Shown piece by piece: positions 15,074-23,771 of a stretch of DNA of 64,000 bases. The first letter of the stretch is position 1. Each line of letters starts with the position of its first letter. A program made the translations under genes and the position numbers. The stretch is from Spirosoma terrae (GTDB lineage Bacteria; Bacteroidota; Bacteroidia; Cytophagales; Spirosomataceae): positions 248,001 through 312,000 of the forward strand of contig NZ_JAAFZH010000003.1 in the NCBI RefSeq assembly GCF_010435915.1, read 5' to 3'. Below the pieces are notes generated by a model. It worked only from the letters and a program-made list of their open reading frames with translations, made no database searches and had not been told where the DNA came from.

Positions 15074-17626
15074 TTACTTACCGACCGAAATCAGATTGGC
15101 AAACAGGCGGTAGGCGCCAGGGACACCGGCGGGCAGCTCGCGGAAGAAAACCAGGCCGGTATAGATGAAATTTCCTTTACCATATTTGGCATAAATCAGG
15201 CTTCCCTGCTTGGGAGCCTCGTTCTGGTCGTGGGCCGAGAAAATAGTTTCATAGGCTTTATCCCAATCCTGCGCGAAATAAATACCGCGTTCCTGAATCC
15301 AGCCGTTGAAGTCGGCTTCTGTGATTTTGTTCGGGTAGTTCAGCAGTCGGTGTTGCGGATTGGTAAACGTCATCTTGGCGTCTTCTTCGGTAACCCGCTC
15401 ATTAACAACCTTGAACGGATAAGGGCCAAACTGACTTACTTTAAGACCATTCTGGATAAATCCTGAACCGCCCGGCGTTACGTACTGAACGACCATCGTG
15501 CCTCCGTTTTTAACGTAATCCATCAAATTCGCTTGGTAGTGAGCCAGATAATCGTTCGTATTGTAAGCCCTTACACCGACCACAATGGCGTCATAAGCCG
15601 ATAGGTTTCTACTCAGCTCAGCAGGTCCCAACAGCGTTACGTGGCAACCCATCTGTTGGAGGGCGGCCGGAACTTCATCGCCCGCACCCACAATGTAGCC
15701 GACGTTTTTGGCGGTTACTTTAACATCCAGCTTGACGAGTTTAGCTTCGGCGGGCGGGAACAGCGTTTGGGTCGGAATATGCTTATAACCAATAATGCGT
15801 AGCCCCGTCGTGAACGTACCGTCGCCAGTGGTCATCAATGCCTGTAACGAACCGTTTTGTGCCTGTGCCGTTGGGGTAATTTTGAAGGATACGCGCTGCT
15901 CACTGCCTTTGCCAGTCAACGAGAATGGGAGCGAAGCGGGCTCTACTCGCCAGCCAGCGGGTGCGTTGAGTTTAACCGTTCCCGATACGTTGGCCCGGCC
16001 AGCTCTAAGGATAAGTTCAGCGGTTTTGGGCGTTGCGTCCGAGAACGCATATACGCGCTCATTCAGGTTCGCCGTTACGTCGGGCTGAATAATGAACGGA
16101 CGATAAATTTCTCCGTCGACCGGATCGGTCGATTTAAACACTACGGGCCGACTAAACGTAAACGATTGACCACTGATTTCGACGGTATAGGTTGCCGTCA
16201 GCGCAGGTGGGTTCTCCGGAAGCCCAATCAATTGCTGGTTATCGACCTGGAACAAGCCCTTGATGATTGGTTTTTCGAGCCAGTAGGGCTGTGAGATTTT
16301 TTCGCCTTTAGGTATGGTAACGAAAGTAGACCAGCTAACGACGTCATTTGCTTTCAGAGGGGCGCTTACGGTTGTATCTTTCCCAGTTGAGTATTGGACA
16401 CGGAGAAGCTTAACCGCAACATCAGACCGATTGACTACGTTCGTATTGAGTTTGATCGTTTCGCCCGGTGTGGCCGCATAATCGGTCGGATTTGTTTCGA
16501 GCCATAAGCCCAGGCATTGACGAATCAGTTGCTCAACTTCCTGCCGTTTGCTTTTGACATACAGGTTGGCCGTATCCAGTTTGCTGATCGAACTGTATAA
16601 TTGGACCAGCGCCGGAACAGACGCATCGGGTTGCTCTGGCTTGAACGCACTGAGAAGCTGGTTTACCTGCAACTGCACTTGCTCGCTGTTGGGCACTCGT
16701 TTCCAGGTTAAATCGATGCCATCAAACGGATCTTTTTCGACCGGATCGCCACCTTTAAGCAGCAAATAGTCTAATCGGGCACCTCGGTTAGCTGGTACGC
16801 CAAAACCCTGGCTCTTATGTTGGCTTCGGCTTTCAGAAGCAATTTCGCCGTACGATTTCCCCAGTAATGGGTTGTAGAGCCCCGTTTCGATCCCAATTAG
16901 ATTACCGGCTTCGTCGGGTTTTTTAGCACTCATAAATGCGCCGGGAATAAATACGTTCCACAGAATTCGCTTAGCCTGCCAGGGTTTTACGTACGTGAGT
17001 TGTTCAGGAAATTTGGTCGGATCATTAGAAATTTTAAACGCCTGTTCGGCCAGGTAGCCCGATGCGCTATGATGGCCATGACCAGCGCGCGAATCGGGCG
17101 GAAAACGCGTAATGATCACGTCGGGCTGGTATTTGCGAATCATCCAGACTACGTCGGCAAGTACTTTTTCCTGACCCCAGGTACGGACGGCTTCGTCCGT
17201 TGATTTGGAAAACCCAAAGTCATAGGCACGGCTGAAAAACTGATCTGGCCCATCAACGCGCCGGGCTGCCAGCAGTTCCTGCGTGCGAATGACCCCTATA
17301 TTTTCGCCCTGCTCGGAGCCAATCAGGTTTTGGCCTCCGTCGCCCCTGGTTAGTGATAAATAGCCTGTTCGTACGAGCCGATCTTTGGCCAGATAAGCCA
17401 GCATGAGCGTATTTTCATCATCAGGATGAGCCGCTACGTATAAGACTGAACCAAGAACGTTCAGCTTTTTCAGGTTCGATAGAATTTCGCCGGAGGGAGT
17501 CGGTTTAATGGAACCGTAGGGAACTTGAGCAAAAGACGCCGTGACGAGGGTGAGGGCGACAATAAATCCTGGTAAACGGTTACGTAATAGCACAGGTAGT
17601 GAATGGATTGATGACGTATCGGACAA
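15074..17626 (-). CDS. Large secreted PIG-L (LmbE-like) deacetylase
   Basis: 850 residues. A membrane-type signal (about 17-34, ending ASFAQ) precedes a PIG-L domain with the zinc motif AHPDDE (residues 66-71), SLTRGDGGQN and the second histidine motif GHGHHSAS. PIG-L enzymes remove N-acetyl groups from GlcNAc-linked substrates. The catalytic domain covers only about the first 280 residues; the remaining 570 include immunoglobulin-like strands (NTNVVNRSDVAVKLL; GKGSEQRVSFKITP) and a last domain of glutamine-amidotransferase-like shape (YDAIVVGVRAYNTND). Secreted PIG-L proteins of this large form occur across Bacteroidota. It faces a GH20 hexosaminidase across a 617-bp gap, which fits amino-sugar glycan use, though this is inference. 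Confidence 0.85.
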   Translation of the reverse strand: MSDTSSIHSLPVLLRNRLPGFIVALTLVTASFAQVPYGSIKPTPSGEILSNLKKLNVLGSVLYVAAHPDDENTLMLAYLAKDRLVRTGYLSLTRGDGGQNLIGSEQGENIGVIRTQELLAARRVDGPDQFFSRAYDFGFSKSTDEAVRTWGQEKVLADVVWMIRKYQPDVIITRFPPDSRAGHGHHSASGYLAEQAFKISNDPTKFPEQLTYVKPWQAKRILWNVFIPGAFMSAKKPDEAGNLIGIETGLYNPLLGKSYGEIASESRSQHKSQGFGVPANRGARLDYLLLKGGDPVEKDPFDGIDLTWKRVPNSEQVQLQVNQLLSAFKPEQPDASVPALVQLYSSISKLDTANLYVKSKRQEVEQLIRQCLGLWLETNPTDYAATPGETIKLNTNVVNRSDVAVKLLRVQYSTGKDTTVSAPLKANDVVSWSTFVTIPKGEKISQPYWLEKPIIKGLFQVDNQQLIGLPENPPALTATYTVEISGQSFTFSRPVVFKSTDPVDGEIYRPFIIQPDVTANLNERVYAFSDATPKTAELILRAGRANVSGTVKLNAPAGWRVEPASLPFSLTGKGSEQRVSFKITPTAQAQNGSLQALMTTGDGTFTTGLRIIGYKHIPTQTLFPPAEAKLVKLDVKVTAKNVGYIVGAGDEVPAALQQMGCHVTLLGPAELSRNLSAYDAIVVGVRAYNTNDYLAHYQANLMDYVKNGGTMVVQYVTPGGSGFIQNGLKVSQFGPYPFKVVNERVTEEDAKMTFTNPQHRLLNYPNKITEADFNGWIQERGIYFAQDWDKAYETIFSAHDQNEAPKQGSLIYAKYGKGNFIYTGLVFFRELPAGVPGAYRLFANLISVGK

Positions 17627-18243
17627 ATTTACGATTTAGTCACTGGTTTGATTACGTAGCAGTGTTTTTTGTCAGATGGAATGTTGCTCGTAGAAAAGGC
17701 TATCCCAAGTGGAATAGCCCTTTGACACATTACCTAACAACTAAAGAACTGATTGGGAAAATGGAATTTTCTGAAATGGACTGGTATAGACATTGCCAAA
17801 CCGTTTATTCATTGGTAAAAGGTCGCTTTCCACGCCAGCTAATGATGGATGCGAACGCTTATTTTGTCGAAAAAGTCACTACTGTTTATCTGGCCAAAAC
17901 TATCCAAAGCCAATGTTCTGAACTGGCTGGCTGTTGCTTAACGAGTAGTGATTTCTTCATAATTTTAAATTTTTTTAAAAGAGAAATCTTGATGTTGCAA
18001 AACTAGTATAAATATTTATTGTTCAAAATATAATTTTAGTAAAATGATATATAGTGGAATTTTATATTATATACATAATAAAATAGCGGATGTGTTATAT
18101 TTTTTACTAGTCTATTTTGTGTATGATTACTTACGAAATTTATAAGTATTTATTCTTAATAATGATTGGGTCGCTTGGTTAGGATAGGATATTATAATGA
18201 TAGCATTTTCTACTTTTACGAATATCTATAACCCTCATTCGAC
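17627..18243. other. 617-bp AT-rich intergenic region
   Basis: From about 18000 to 18230 the sequence is strikingly AT-rich compared with the near-even composition around it. It should contain the divergent promoters for the PIG-L and GH20 genes. A possible short reading frame is listed separately. No tRNA, IS end or repeat recognised. Confidence 0.5.
17761..18006 (+). CDS. Possible small protein or gene remnant
   Basis: 81 codons from the ATG at 17761. The first 55 residues look protein-like (MEFSEMDWYRHCQTVYSL, then RFPRQLMMDANAYFVEKV) but the end turns into low-complexity hydrophobic sequence as the DNA becomes AT-rich. I recognise no family. It could be a real small gene, the remains of a longer one, or chance. 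Composition differs from its neighbours. Confidence 0.22.
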   Translation: MEFSEMDWYRHCQTVYSLVKGRFPRQLMMDANAYFVEKVTTVYLAKTIQSQCSELAGCCLTSSDFFIILNFFKREILMLQN

Positions 18244-20124
18244 ATGCGACTATATAAGGCTGCTATTTGGCTTTGGCTGGTTTCTATTACGCTTGCACAC
18301 GCCCAGCAATCCGTTCAACTGATTCCTCAACCCGCTGAAGTACAGATACAAACAGGGACGTTTACAATTACAAAAAATACGACTGTTGGCTACGATAAAC
18401 CCGCCGGAAAAGCCGTGGCCGATATGCTTGTTCAAAAGCTGAGCGTACCCACTGGCTATAGCCTGAAAGCAAAACAAGGAAAGAAAGCCGATCTTTTATT
18501 CTCGTTAAACGATACGCCAGACTCGAAATTGGGTAATGAAGGATACAGGCTCAATGTTACGTCTAAGGGGGTAACGATTACGGCCAATGCCTATGCCGGG
18601 TTGTTTTATGGTATGCAATCGGTGCTGCAACTGCTACCCAAAGAAGTGGAGGGAAAGTCGCTGGCGAACGTAGCGTGGTCCGTTCCGGCCGTTCGGATAA
18701 CGGACTACCCCCGGTTTGGCTGGCGGGGTGTTATGCTGGATGTAAGCCGACATTTCTTTCCAAAAGAGGATATCAAACGGCATCTGGAGCAGCTGGCCCG
18801 GCTTAAATACAATACCTTACACTGGCACCTGACAGACGATAACGGCTGGCGGATTGAAATAAAATCGCTGCCCAAACTGACCGAAGTAGGGGCATGGCGG
18901 GTTCAGCGAGCTGGTCATTTTGGTAATAGGGCAGAGCCAAAACCGGGTGAAGCCGCTACGTATGGCGGTTTTTATACGCAGGAGGATATCAAAGAAATTA
19001 TCAAGTTCGCGCAGGAACGTAATATCACGATAGTTCCCGAAATAGATGTGCCGGGGCATAGTATGGCGGCTTTGGCGGCTTATCCGGAATTGAGCTGTAC
19101 CAAAGCGCAGGTTAGCGTAAACCCTGGAACGGCCTTCTCAGAATGGTACGGAAACGGTACGTTCAAAATGCTGGTCGAGAATACGCTGAATCCGTCGGAC
19201 GAGAAAGTGTATGAGTTTCTGGACAAGGTTTTTACCGAAGTCGCGGCTCTTTTCCCGAATCCTTATATCCACGTAGGTGGCGATGAATGTTATAAAGGGT
19301 ATTGGCAGCAGGACCCTGGTTGCCAGGCCCTGATGAAGCAGTTGAATATCCGGCACGTAGAGGATTTGCAGGGCTATTTTATGAATCGGGTGGAGAAGAT
19401 TCTGAAAGCTAAAGGAAAGAAACTGCTGGGCTGGGACGAAATTCTGGAAGGTGGTATTTCGCCCGAAGCCACCGTTATGAGCTGGCGTGGTGTGAAAGGG
19501 GGAATCGAAGCCGCGCATCTGGGGCATAACGTAGTGATGACGCCTACTACGTTTGCTTATCTGGATTACCAGCAGAGCGATATCGATCCGCCTATTTATG
19601 CGAGTCTTCGTACTAAAAAAAGTTACAGCTTTGAGCCTGTTCCCGATGGTGTGGAGGCAAAATACATTCTGGGTGGCCAGGGAAACCTCTGGACGGAGCA
19701 AATTCCTAATCTGCGCTATGCCGAATACATGCTCTATCCGCGTGCCTGGGCCTTGTCTGACGTATATTGGTCACCGAAAGAATCAAAAAACTGGGACAAC
19801 TTCGTTACGCGGATGGAAACGCATTTCGACCGGGCCGACGTAGCACAGGTTAATTATTCGCGGGCGGTTTATGATGCCATTGTCAAAACCAGCCTAAAGA
19901 ACGGGAAATTGGTGCTGGAGCTGGAAAGTGAAGTGCCGGGACTGGATATTTTCTATTCGATTGATGACACGATGCCCGATAATTTTTCGACAAAGTATAG
20001 TCAACCGGTCGAGCTACCGGAAGGGCCAATTACGCTGCGTGTTGTTACGTATCGGGCTGGTAAGCCAATCGGTCACCTGATTGTTCTGTCGCGCGATACG
20101 TTGCAGAAGCGGGCTGGTCGGTAA
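18244..20124 (+). CDS. GH20 beta-N-acetylhexosaminidase
   Basis: 626 residues with a signal peptide (1-20, ending AHAQ). An N-terminal GH20b-type domain (about 25-155) is followed by the GH20 barrel: WRGVMLDVSRHFFP, HWHLTDDNGWRIEIK, PEIDVPGHSMAALAAYPEL and the catalytic pair Asp347-Glu348 in HVGGDEC. The C-terminal 100 residues form a small beta domain. GH20 enzymes release terminal GlcNAc or GalNAc by substrate-assisted catalysis from chitin fragments, glycoproteins or peptidoglycan pieces. Likely periplasmic or surface located. Confidence 0.95.
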   Translation: MRLYKAAIWLWLVSITLAHAQQSVQLIPQPAEVQIQTGTFTITKNTTVGYDKPAGKAVADMLVQKLSVPTGYSLKAKQGKKADLLFSLNDTPDSKLGNEGYRLNVTSKGVTITANAYAGLFYGMQSVLQLLPKEVEGKSLANVAWSVPAVRITDYPRFGWRGVMLDVSRHFFPKEDIKRHLEQLARLKYNTLHWHLTDDNGWRIEIKSLPKLTEVGAWRVQRAGHFGNRAEPKPGEAATYGGFYTQEDIKEIIKFAQERNITIVPEIDVPGHSMAALAAYPELSCTKAQVSVNPGTAFSEWYGNGTFKMLVENTLNPSDEKVYEFLDKVFTEVAALFPNPYIHVGGDECYKGYWQQDPGCQALMKQLNIRHVEDLQGYFMNRVEKILKAKGKKLLGWDEILEGGISPEATVMSWRGVKGGIEAAHLGHNVVMTPTTFAYLDYQQSDIDPPIYASLRTKKSYSFEPVPDGVEAKYILGGQGNLWTEQIPNLRYAEYMLYPRAWALSDVYWSPKESKNWDNFVTRMETHFDRADVAQVNYSRAVYDAIVKTSLKNGKLVLELESEVPGLDIFYSIDDTMPDNFSTKYSQPVELPEGPITLRVVTYRAGKPIGHLIVLSRDTLQKRAGR

Positions 20125-20131
20125 TGTCTGA

Positions 20132-20168
20132 CTACGTTCCCGGAAGTTTTGAGCTTTCGGGAACGTAG
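20132..20168. terminator. Terminator hairpin between convergent genes
   Basis: 15-bp arms CTACGTTCCCGGAAG and CTTTCGGGAACGTAG (20132-20146, 20154-20168) pair with one G-U and a 7-nt loop, between the GH20 and FAD oxidoreductase stop codons. Confidence 0.7.
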
Positions 20169-20176
20169 CACTAAAC

Positions 20177-21838
20177 TTACAACGTCAAGCGCTGCTTGTC
20201 TTTCAATAAAACCTCCTGGAGTTTGGCATACGGCAGTTTCTGAACCGATACGTTGTTCTCAATGGCAAGAACAGCCGCTGTAGCCGCTGATTGGCCCAGA
20301 ATCATAAAAACAGGTTCCATACGAATAGAACCGAAGGCAATGTGAGAACTGGACACACAGACCGGCACCAGTACGTTTTTACATTCGCTTTCTTTGGGAA
20401 CGATAGCGCCATAAGCAATGGAATAAGGCTTATCGGGATGAACACCAATGTCGCCCTCATTTTGCACAAAGCCATCTTTTTTAACGTAGCGCTGGGCGTT
20501 GTGCGCATCCAGCGAGTAGGAGCCCATACCAACCGGATCGGGGACCGTGTTACGGCCCAGCACATCTTCTTCGGTCATAACAAATTCGCCCAGCATCCGG
20601 CGGGCTTCCCGGATATATAGCTGCCGGGGCCAGTTACCATTTTCGGTGAATTCATCTTTGGCCAGTCCCCACTGTTTCATTTTCGACTGAACATCGTCGG
20701 GCACGCGAGGGTCGTTTGCCAGAAAGTACATTAGCCCTTTCTGATACAGTTCATGCTCTTTAATGATCTGTTTCCGGCGCTGGTACGTAGCTTCGGGATA
20801 ATCGTAGTTTTTGCCGATGTAGTCGGTGCTGAACGGCCCGTGATTGTTCGTATCCGTTTTGCGGTTCGGGATGGGGTCGAACTTATCGAAGGTTTCGCGC
20901 CAGCCGGTAGCAAACACTCGTGCCAGTAGTTCGTAGCGAGCCGGATCATAGCCATCTGGCTTGGGGAACGGAACGCGGTTTTCGGGGTTATTGCTCAAAC
21001 ACATCCGAAAGCAATAGGCCTGAATTTTTTTATCGCCAGAACCTTTTTCACCGGGCGGATTCGGGGACACTTCGGGCAATAGACCACTCTTGGGATCTCC
21101 GGCAATTTTATACGGACTAACGTTGGCTTTGAAATAGTGACCATGCTGAAACACTTCTGTTTGAACACCGTTCCATTTTTCGCCATAGACGCTATTCGCT
21201 TCCCGGCCGACGTGGTAGTTGACACCGGATGCAGCCATCAAATCGCCTTCATACGTAACGTCGATGAACATTTTACCGGCATATACATTGCCTTTCAGCG
21301 TACGGAATGAACTAACAATGCCCGCTTTTTTAGTAACGCCGGTTTTAGAACGATCGAGCCATTCGTCCCGATAAACCGTGATTTCGTATTCTTTGATAAA
21401 GTCTTCAAAAACCTTTTCGGCAGCATGCGGCTCAAAAATCCACATGGTGCGCTCATTGCCATCGATGGCGGGTGTTCCCTGACCTTTGTTGCCATATTCT
21501 TCTTTTTTCTGCCATTTCCAGTTGTCAGGATCTTGATAATGCTGATAGAGCCGTTGGTAAAATTCGCGGGAAAGTCCACCGATCACTTCTTTATTGCCGG
21601 TATCCGTAAAGCCCAGCCCTCCCGACGATAAGCCACCCAGATGCGTATCGGGCGACACGATAATGACCGATTTGCCCATTTTCTTCACCTGAACCGCTGC
21701 CGTAACAGCCGCTGAGGTTCCACCATAGATGATAACATCGGCTTTTCGAACGGCGGTAGGTTTTGTTTTAACAACAGTATAGCCCGGCAGCAGTAATACC
21801 AGGCTAAGAAGAAGACTTACTGAAAAGACTTTATTCAT
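20177..21838 (-). CDS. Secreted FAD-dependent oxidoreductase (FAD_oxidored family)
   Basis: 553 residues with a hydrophobic export signal (1-20). A dinucleotide-binding fold follows: ADVIIYGGTSAAVTAAVQ (about 33-50) with HLGGLSSGGLGFTD, the usual PF12831 pattern, and FIDVTYEGDLMAASGV. The C-terminal half carries EARRMLGEFVMTEEDVLG and the FAD-closing segment GQSAATAAVLAIEN. Family members are secreted in Bacteroidota and often lie near glycan or sialic-acid genes, but their substrates are mostly unknown. It is divergent from the gamma-glutamyltransferase gene across 162 bp. Confidence 0.82.
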   Translation of the reverse strand: MNKVFSVSLLLSLVLLLPGYTVVKTKPTAVRKADVIIYGGTSAAVTAAVQVKKMGKSVIIVSPDTHLGGLSSGGLGFTDTGNKEVIGGLSREFYQRLYQHYQDPDNWKWQKKEEYGNKGQGTPAIDGNERTMWIFEPHAAEKVFEDFIKEYEITVYRDEWLDRSKTGVTKKAGIVSSFRTLKGNVYAGKMFIDVTYEGDLMAASGVNYHVGREANSVYGEKWNGVQTEVFQHGHYFKANVSPYKIAGDPKSGLLPEVSPNPPGEKGSGDKKIQAYCFRMCLSNNPENRVPFPKPDGYDPARYELLARVFATGWRETFDKFDPIPNRKTDTNNHGPFSTDYIGKNYDYPEATYQRRKQIIKEHELYQKGLMYFLANDPRVPDDVQSKMKQWGLAKDEFTENGNWPRQLYIREARRMLGEFVMTEEDVLGRNTVPDPVGMGSYSLDAHNAQRYVKKDGFVQNEGDIGVHPDKPYSIAYGAIVPKESECKNVLVPVCVSSSHIAFGSIRMEPVFMILGQSAATAAVLAIENNVSVQKLPYAKLQEVLLKDKQRLTL

Positions 21839-22000
21839 TGAGCTTTGACGAGATGGTTATGTAAACAACTAAGAGGTCATTGCTGGGGTTTTACCCGTTC
21901 TGGAAGTCAAAAACCCGCTTAAAATTAAAATAATCACTATTTTTAAATCTGTCTTGAGTGGAATTACCGGACTTAACCAACTAACTTCTCCTTCATCTTC

Positions 22001-23698
22001 ATGAAACACGTTTTCTTTGCTGCTGCTCTGCTTAGTTTGAGTAGTTCGTTTTTGCAGGCCCAGGATCGGCTGACGGGTAAGACATTTGCTACCAGAGCGG
22101 TTGTGATGGCTCGACATGGGATGGCCTGTACGTCGCATCCCTTATCGACCCAGGCCGCTGTTGATGTACTACGTTCGGGAGGGAATGCCATTGATGCCGC
22201 CATTGCTGCCAATGCTATGGAAGGACTGGTTGAACCACACGTCAATGGAATTGGTGGTGATTTGTTTGCCATTGTCTGGGATGCCAAAACGAAAAAGCTA
22301 TACGGCTTGAATGGATCGGGCCGGTCGCCGTATACGCTTACGTTAGCGGAGCTTCAGAAACGAGGCTTGACGCATATTCCGTCGGATGGGCCATTGCCGG
22401 TATCGGTTCCGGGTTGCGTCGATGCGTGGTTTGAACTGCATAAACGATTTGGCCGGACACCCATGCCGAAAATTTTGTCGCATGCCATTAACTATGCGCG
22501 TGAGGGCTACCCGGTTCATGACGAAGCGGCTTTTTACTGGTCGAGTATGATTGGTCGGTTCAGTAAATATCCGAACGTGAAGGAAACCTATGCGCCCACT
22601 GGAGCGGCACCGAAGCGGGGCGACGTATTTAAAAACCCGAATCTGGCGAACACGCTCGAAAAAATTGCCAAAGGTGGCCGGGACGCTTTCTATAAGGGCG
22701 AAATTGCCCAGACCATTGATGCGTTTATGAAAAAGATGGGCGGTTACCTGAGCGCCAAAGATCTGGCTGATCATACATCGACCTGGGTTGAGCCGGTTTC
22801 GACTAATTATCGGGGGTATGACGTATGGGAGCTGCCCCCCAATAGTCAGGGTATTGCAGCATTGCAGATGCTGAATATTCTGGAAGGATACGATTTTTCG
22901 CAGATTCCGTGGGGAAGTCCAGAGCACATTCATCGGTTTGTTGAAGCGAAAAAACTAGCTTTCGAAGATCGGGCTAAGTATTACGCTGATCCTGCGTTTG
23001 CCCAGATTCCGGTGCAGGAACTGGTCTCTAAAAATTACGCGTCAGACCGGCGCAAACTGATTGATTTGAATCGTGCGGCCAGCCGTGTCGATGCGGGTAA
23101 TCCGGCGCTTCGGCAGGGCGATACCATCTATTTGACCGTAGCCGATGAAGAAGGGAACATGGTATCACTGATTCAGAGCAATTATCGGGGTTTTGGCTCA
23201 GGTATGGTGCCTGATGGACTGGGTTTTATGCTTCAGGACCGGGGCGAATTATATAGTTTAATTGACGGTCAGAATAATACGTTTGCTCCTCACAAGCGCC
23301 CTTTTCAGACCATTATTCCCGCTTTCATCACTAAAGACGGACAACCATTTATGAGCTTCGGAGTGATGGGGGGCAGTTTCCAGCCGCTGGGCCATGTGCA
23401 GATCATTATGAATATGATCGATTATGGCATGAATCCGCAGGAAGCGGGCGATGCACCCCGTATCGATCATCAGGGATCGTCGGAGCCGACGGGCGAAAAA
23501 ATGGTTGATTCGGGCATTGTTACGTTAGAATCAGGATATCCGTACGAAACTATTCGCGAACTGATGCGCCGAGGCCATAAAATGGGCTATGGCATGGGTG
23601 GCTACGGTGGGTATCAGGCCATTATGTACGACGCCAAAAACAAAGTTTATCACGGAGCCACCGAATCCCGCAAAGACGGTCAGGCCGCTGGCTTTTAA
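22001..23698 (+). CDS. ggt: Gamma-glutamyltransferase family protein
   Basis: 565 residues with a signal peptide (1-20, ending LQAQ). Matches the GGT precursor: MACTSHPLSTQAAVDVLRSGG, NAIDAAIAAN, VEPHVNGIGGD, then the autoprocessing site where Thr375 (in GDTIYLTVAD) aligns with the nucleophile Thr of E. coli GGT, followed by NYRGFGSGMVPDGLGFMLQDRG and GVMGGSFQPLGHVQ. The precursor cuts itself before this Thr to form two subunits. The TIY in place of TTH resembles the YwrD-type branch, so the donor may not be glutathione. Acts in the periplasm. Confidence 0.9.
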   Translation: MKHVFFAAALLSLSSSFLQAQDRLTGKTFATRAVVMARHGMACTSHPLSTQAAVDVLRSGGNAIDAAIAANAMEGLVEPHVNGIGGDLFAIVWDAKTKKLYGLNGSGRSPYTLTLAELQKRGLTHIPSDGPLPVSVPGCVDAWFELHKRFGRTPMPKILSHAINYAREGYPVHDEAAFYWSSMIGRFSKYPNVKETYAPTGAAPKRGDVFKNPNLANTLEKIAKGGRDAFYKGEIAQTIDAFMKKMGGYLSAKDLADHTSTWVEPVSTNYRGYDVWELPPNSQGIAALQMLNILEGYDFSQIPWGSPEHIHRFVEAKKLAFEDRAKYYADPAFAQIPVQELVSKNYASDRRKLIDLNRAASRVDAGNPALRQGDTIYLTVADEEGNMVSLIQSNYRGFGSGMVPDGLGFMLQDRGELYSLIDGQNNTFAPHKRPFQTIIPAFITKDGQPFMSFGVMGGSFQPLGHVQIIMNMIDYGMNPQEAGDAPRIDHQGSSEPTGEKMVDSGIVTLESGYPYETIRELMRRGHKMGYGMGGYGGYQAIMYDAKNKVYHGATESRKDGQAAGF

Positions 23699-23704
23699 GT
23701 CTCA

Positions 23705-23762
23705 AACTGTCTCTGGCTGTTTGTTTATATTAATCTTAAAACACAAACAGCCAGAGACAGTT
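23705..23762. terminator. 20-bp perfect inverted repeat between convergent genes
   Basis: Arms 23705-23724 and 23743-23762 (AACTGTCTCTGGCTGTTTGT and its complement) pair perfectly around an 18-nt AT-rich loop, right after the ggt stop and before the end of the amidohydrolase gene. Confidence 0.7.
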
Positions 23763-23771
23763 CGAAACAGA

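Noticed and set aside
15857-16294. 145-codon open frame on the plus strand inside the PIG-L gene
   Set aside because: Antisense to a gene with clear zinc motifs and a coherent domain order; its own translation lacks any family pattern.
19138-19701. 187-codon open frame opposite the GH20 gene
   Set aside because: It lies antisense to the conserved catalytic region (HVGGDEC) and reads as low-complexity shadow sequence.
22343-22933. 196-codon open frame opposite ggt
   Set aside because: Fully inside ggt on the other strand with no recognisable domain; long shadows are common at this base composition.
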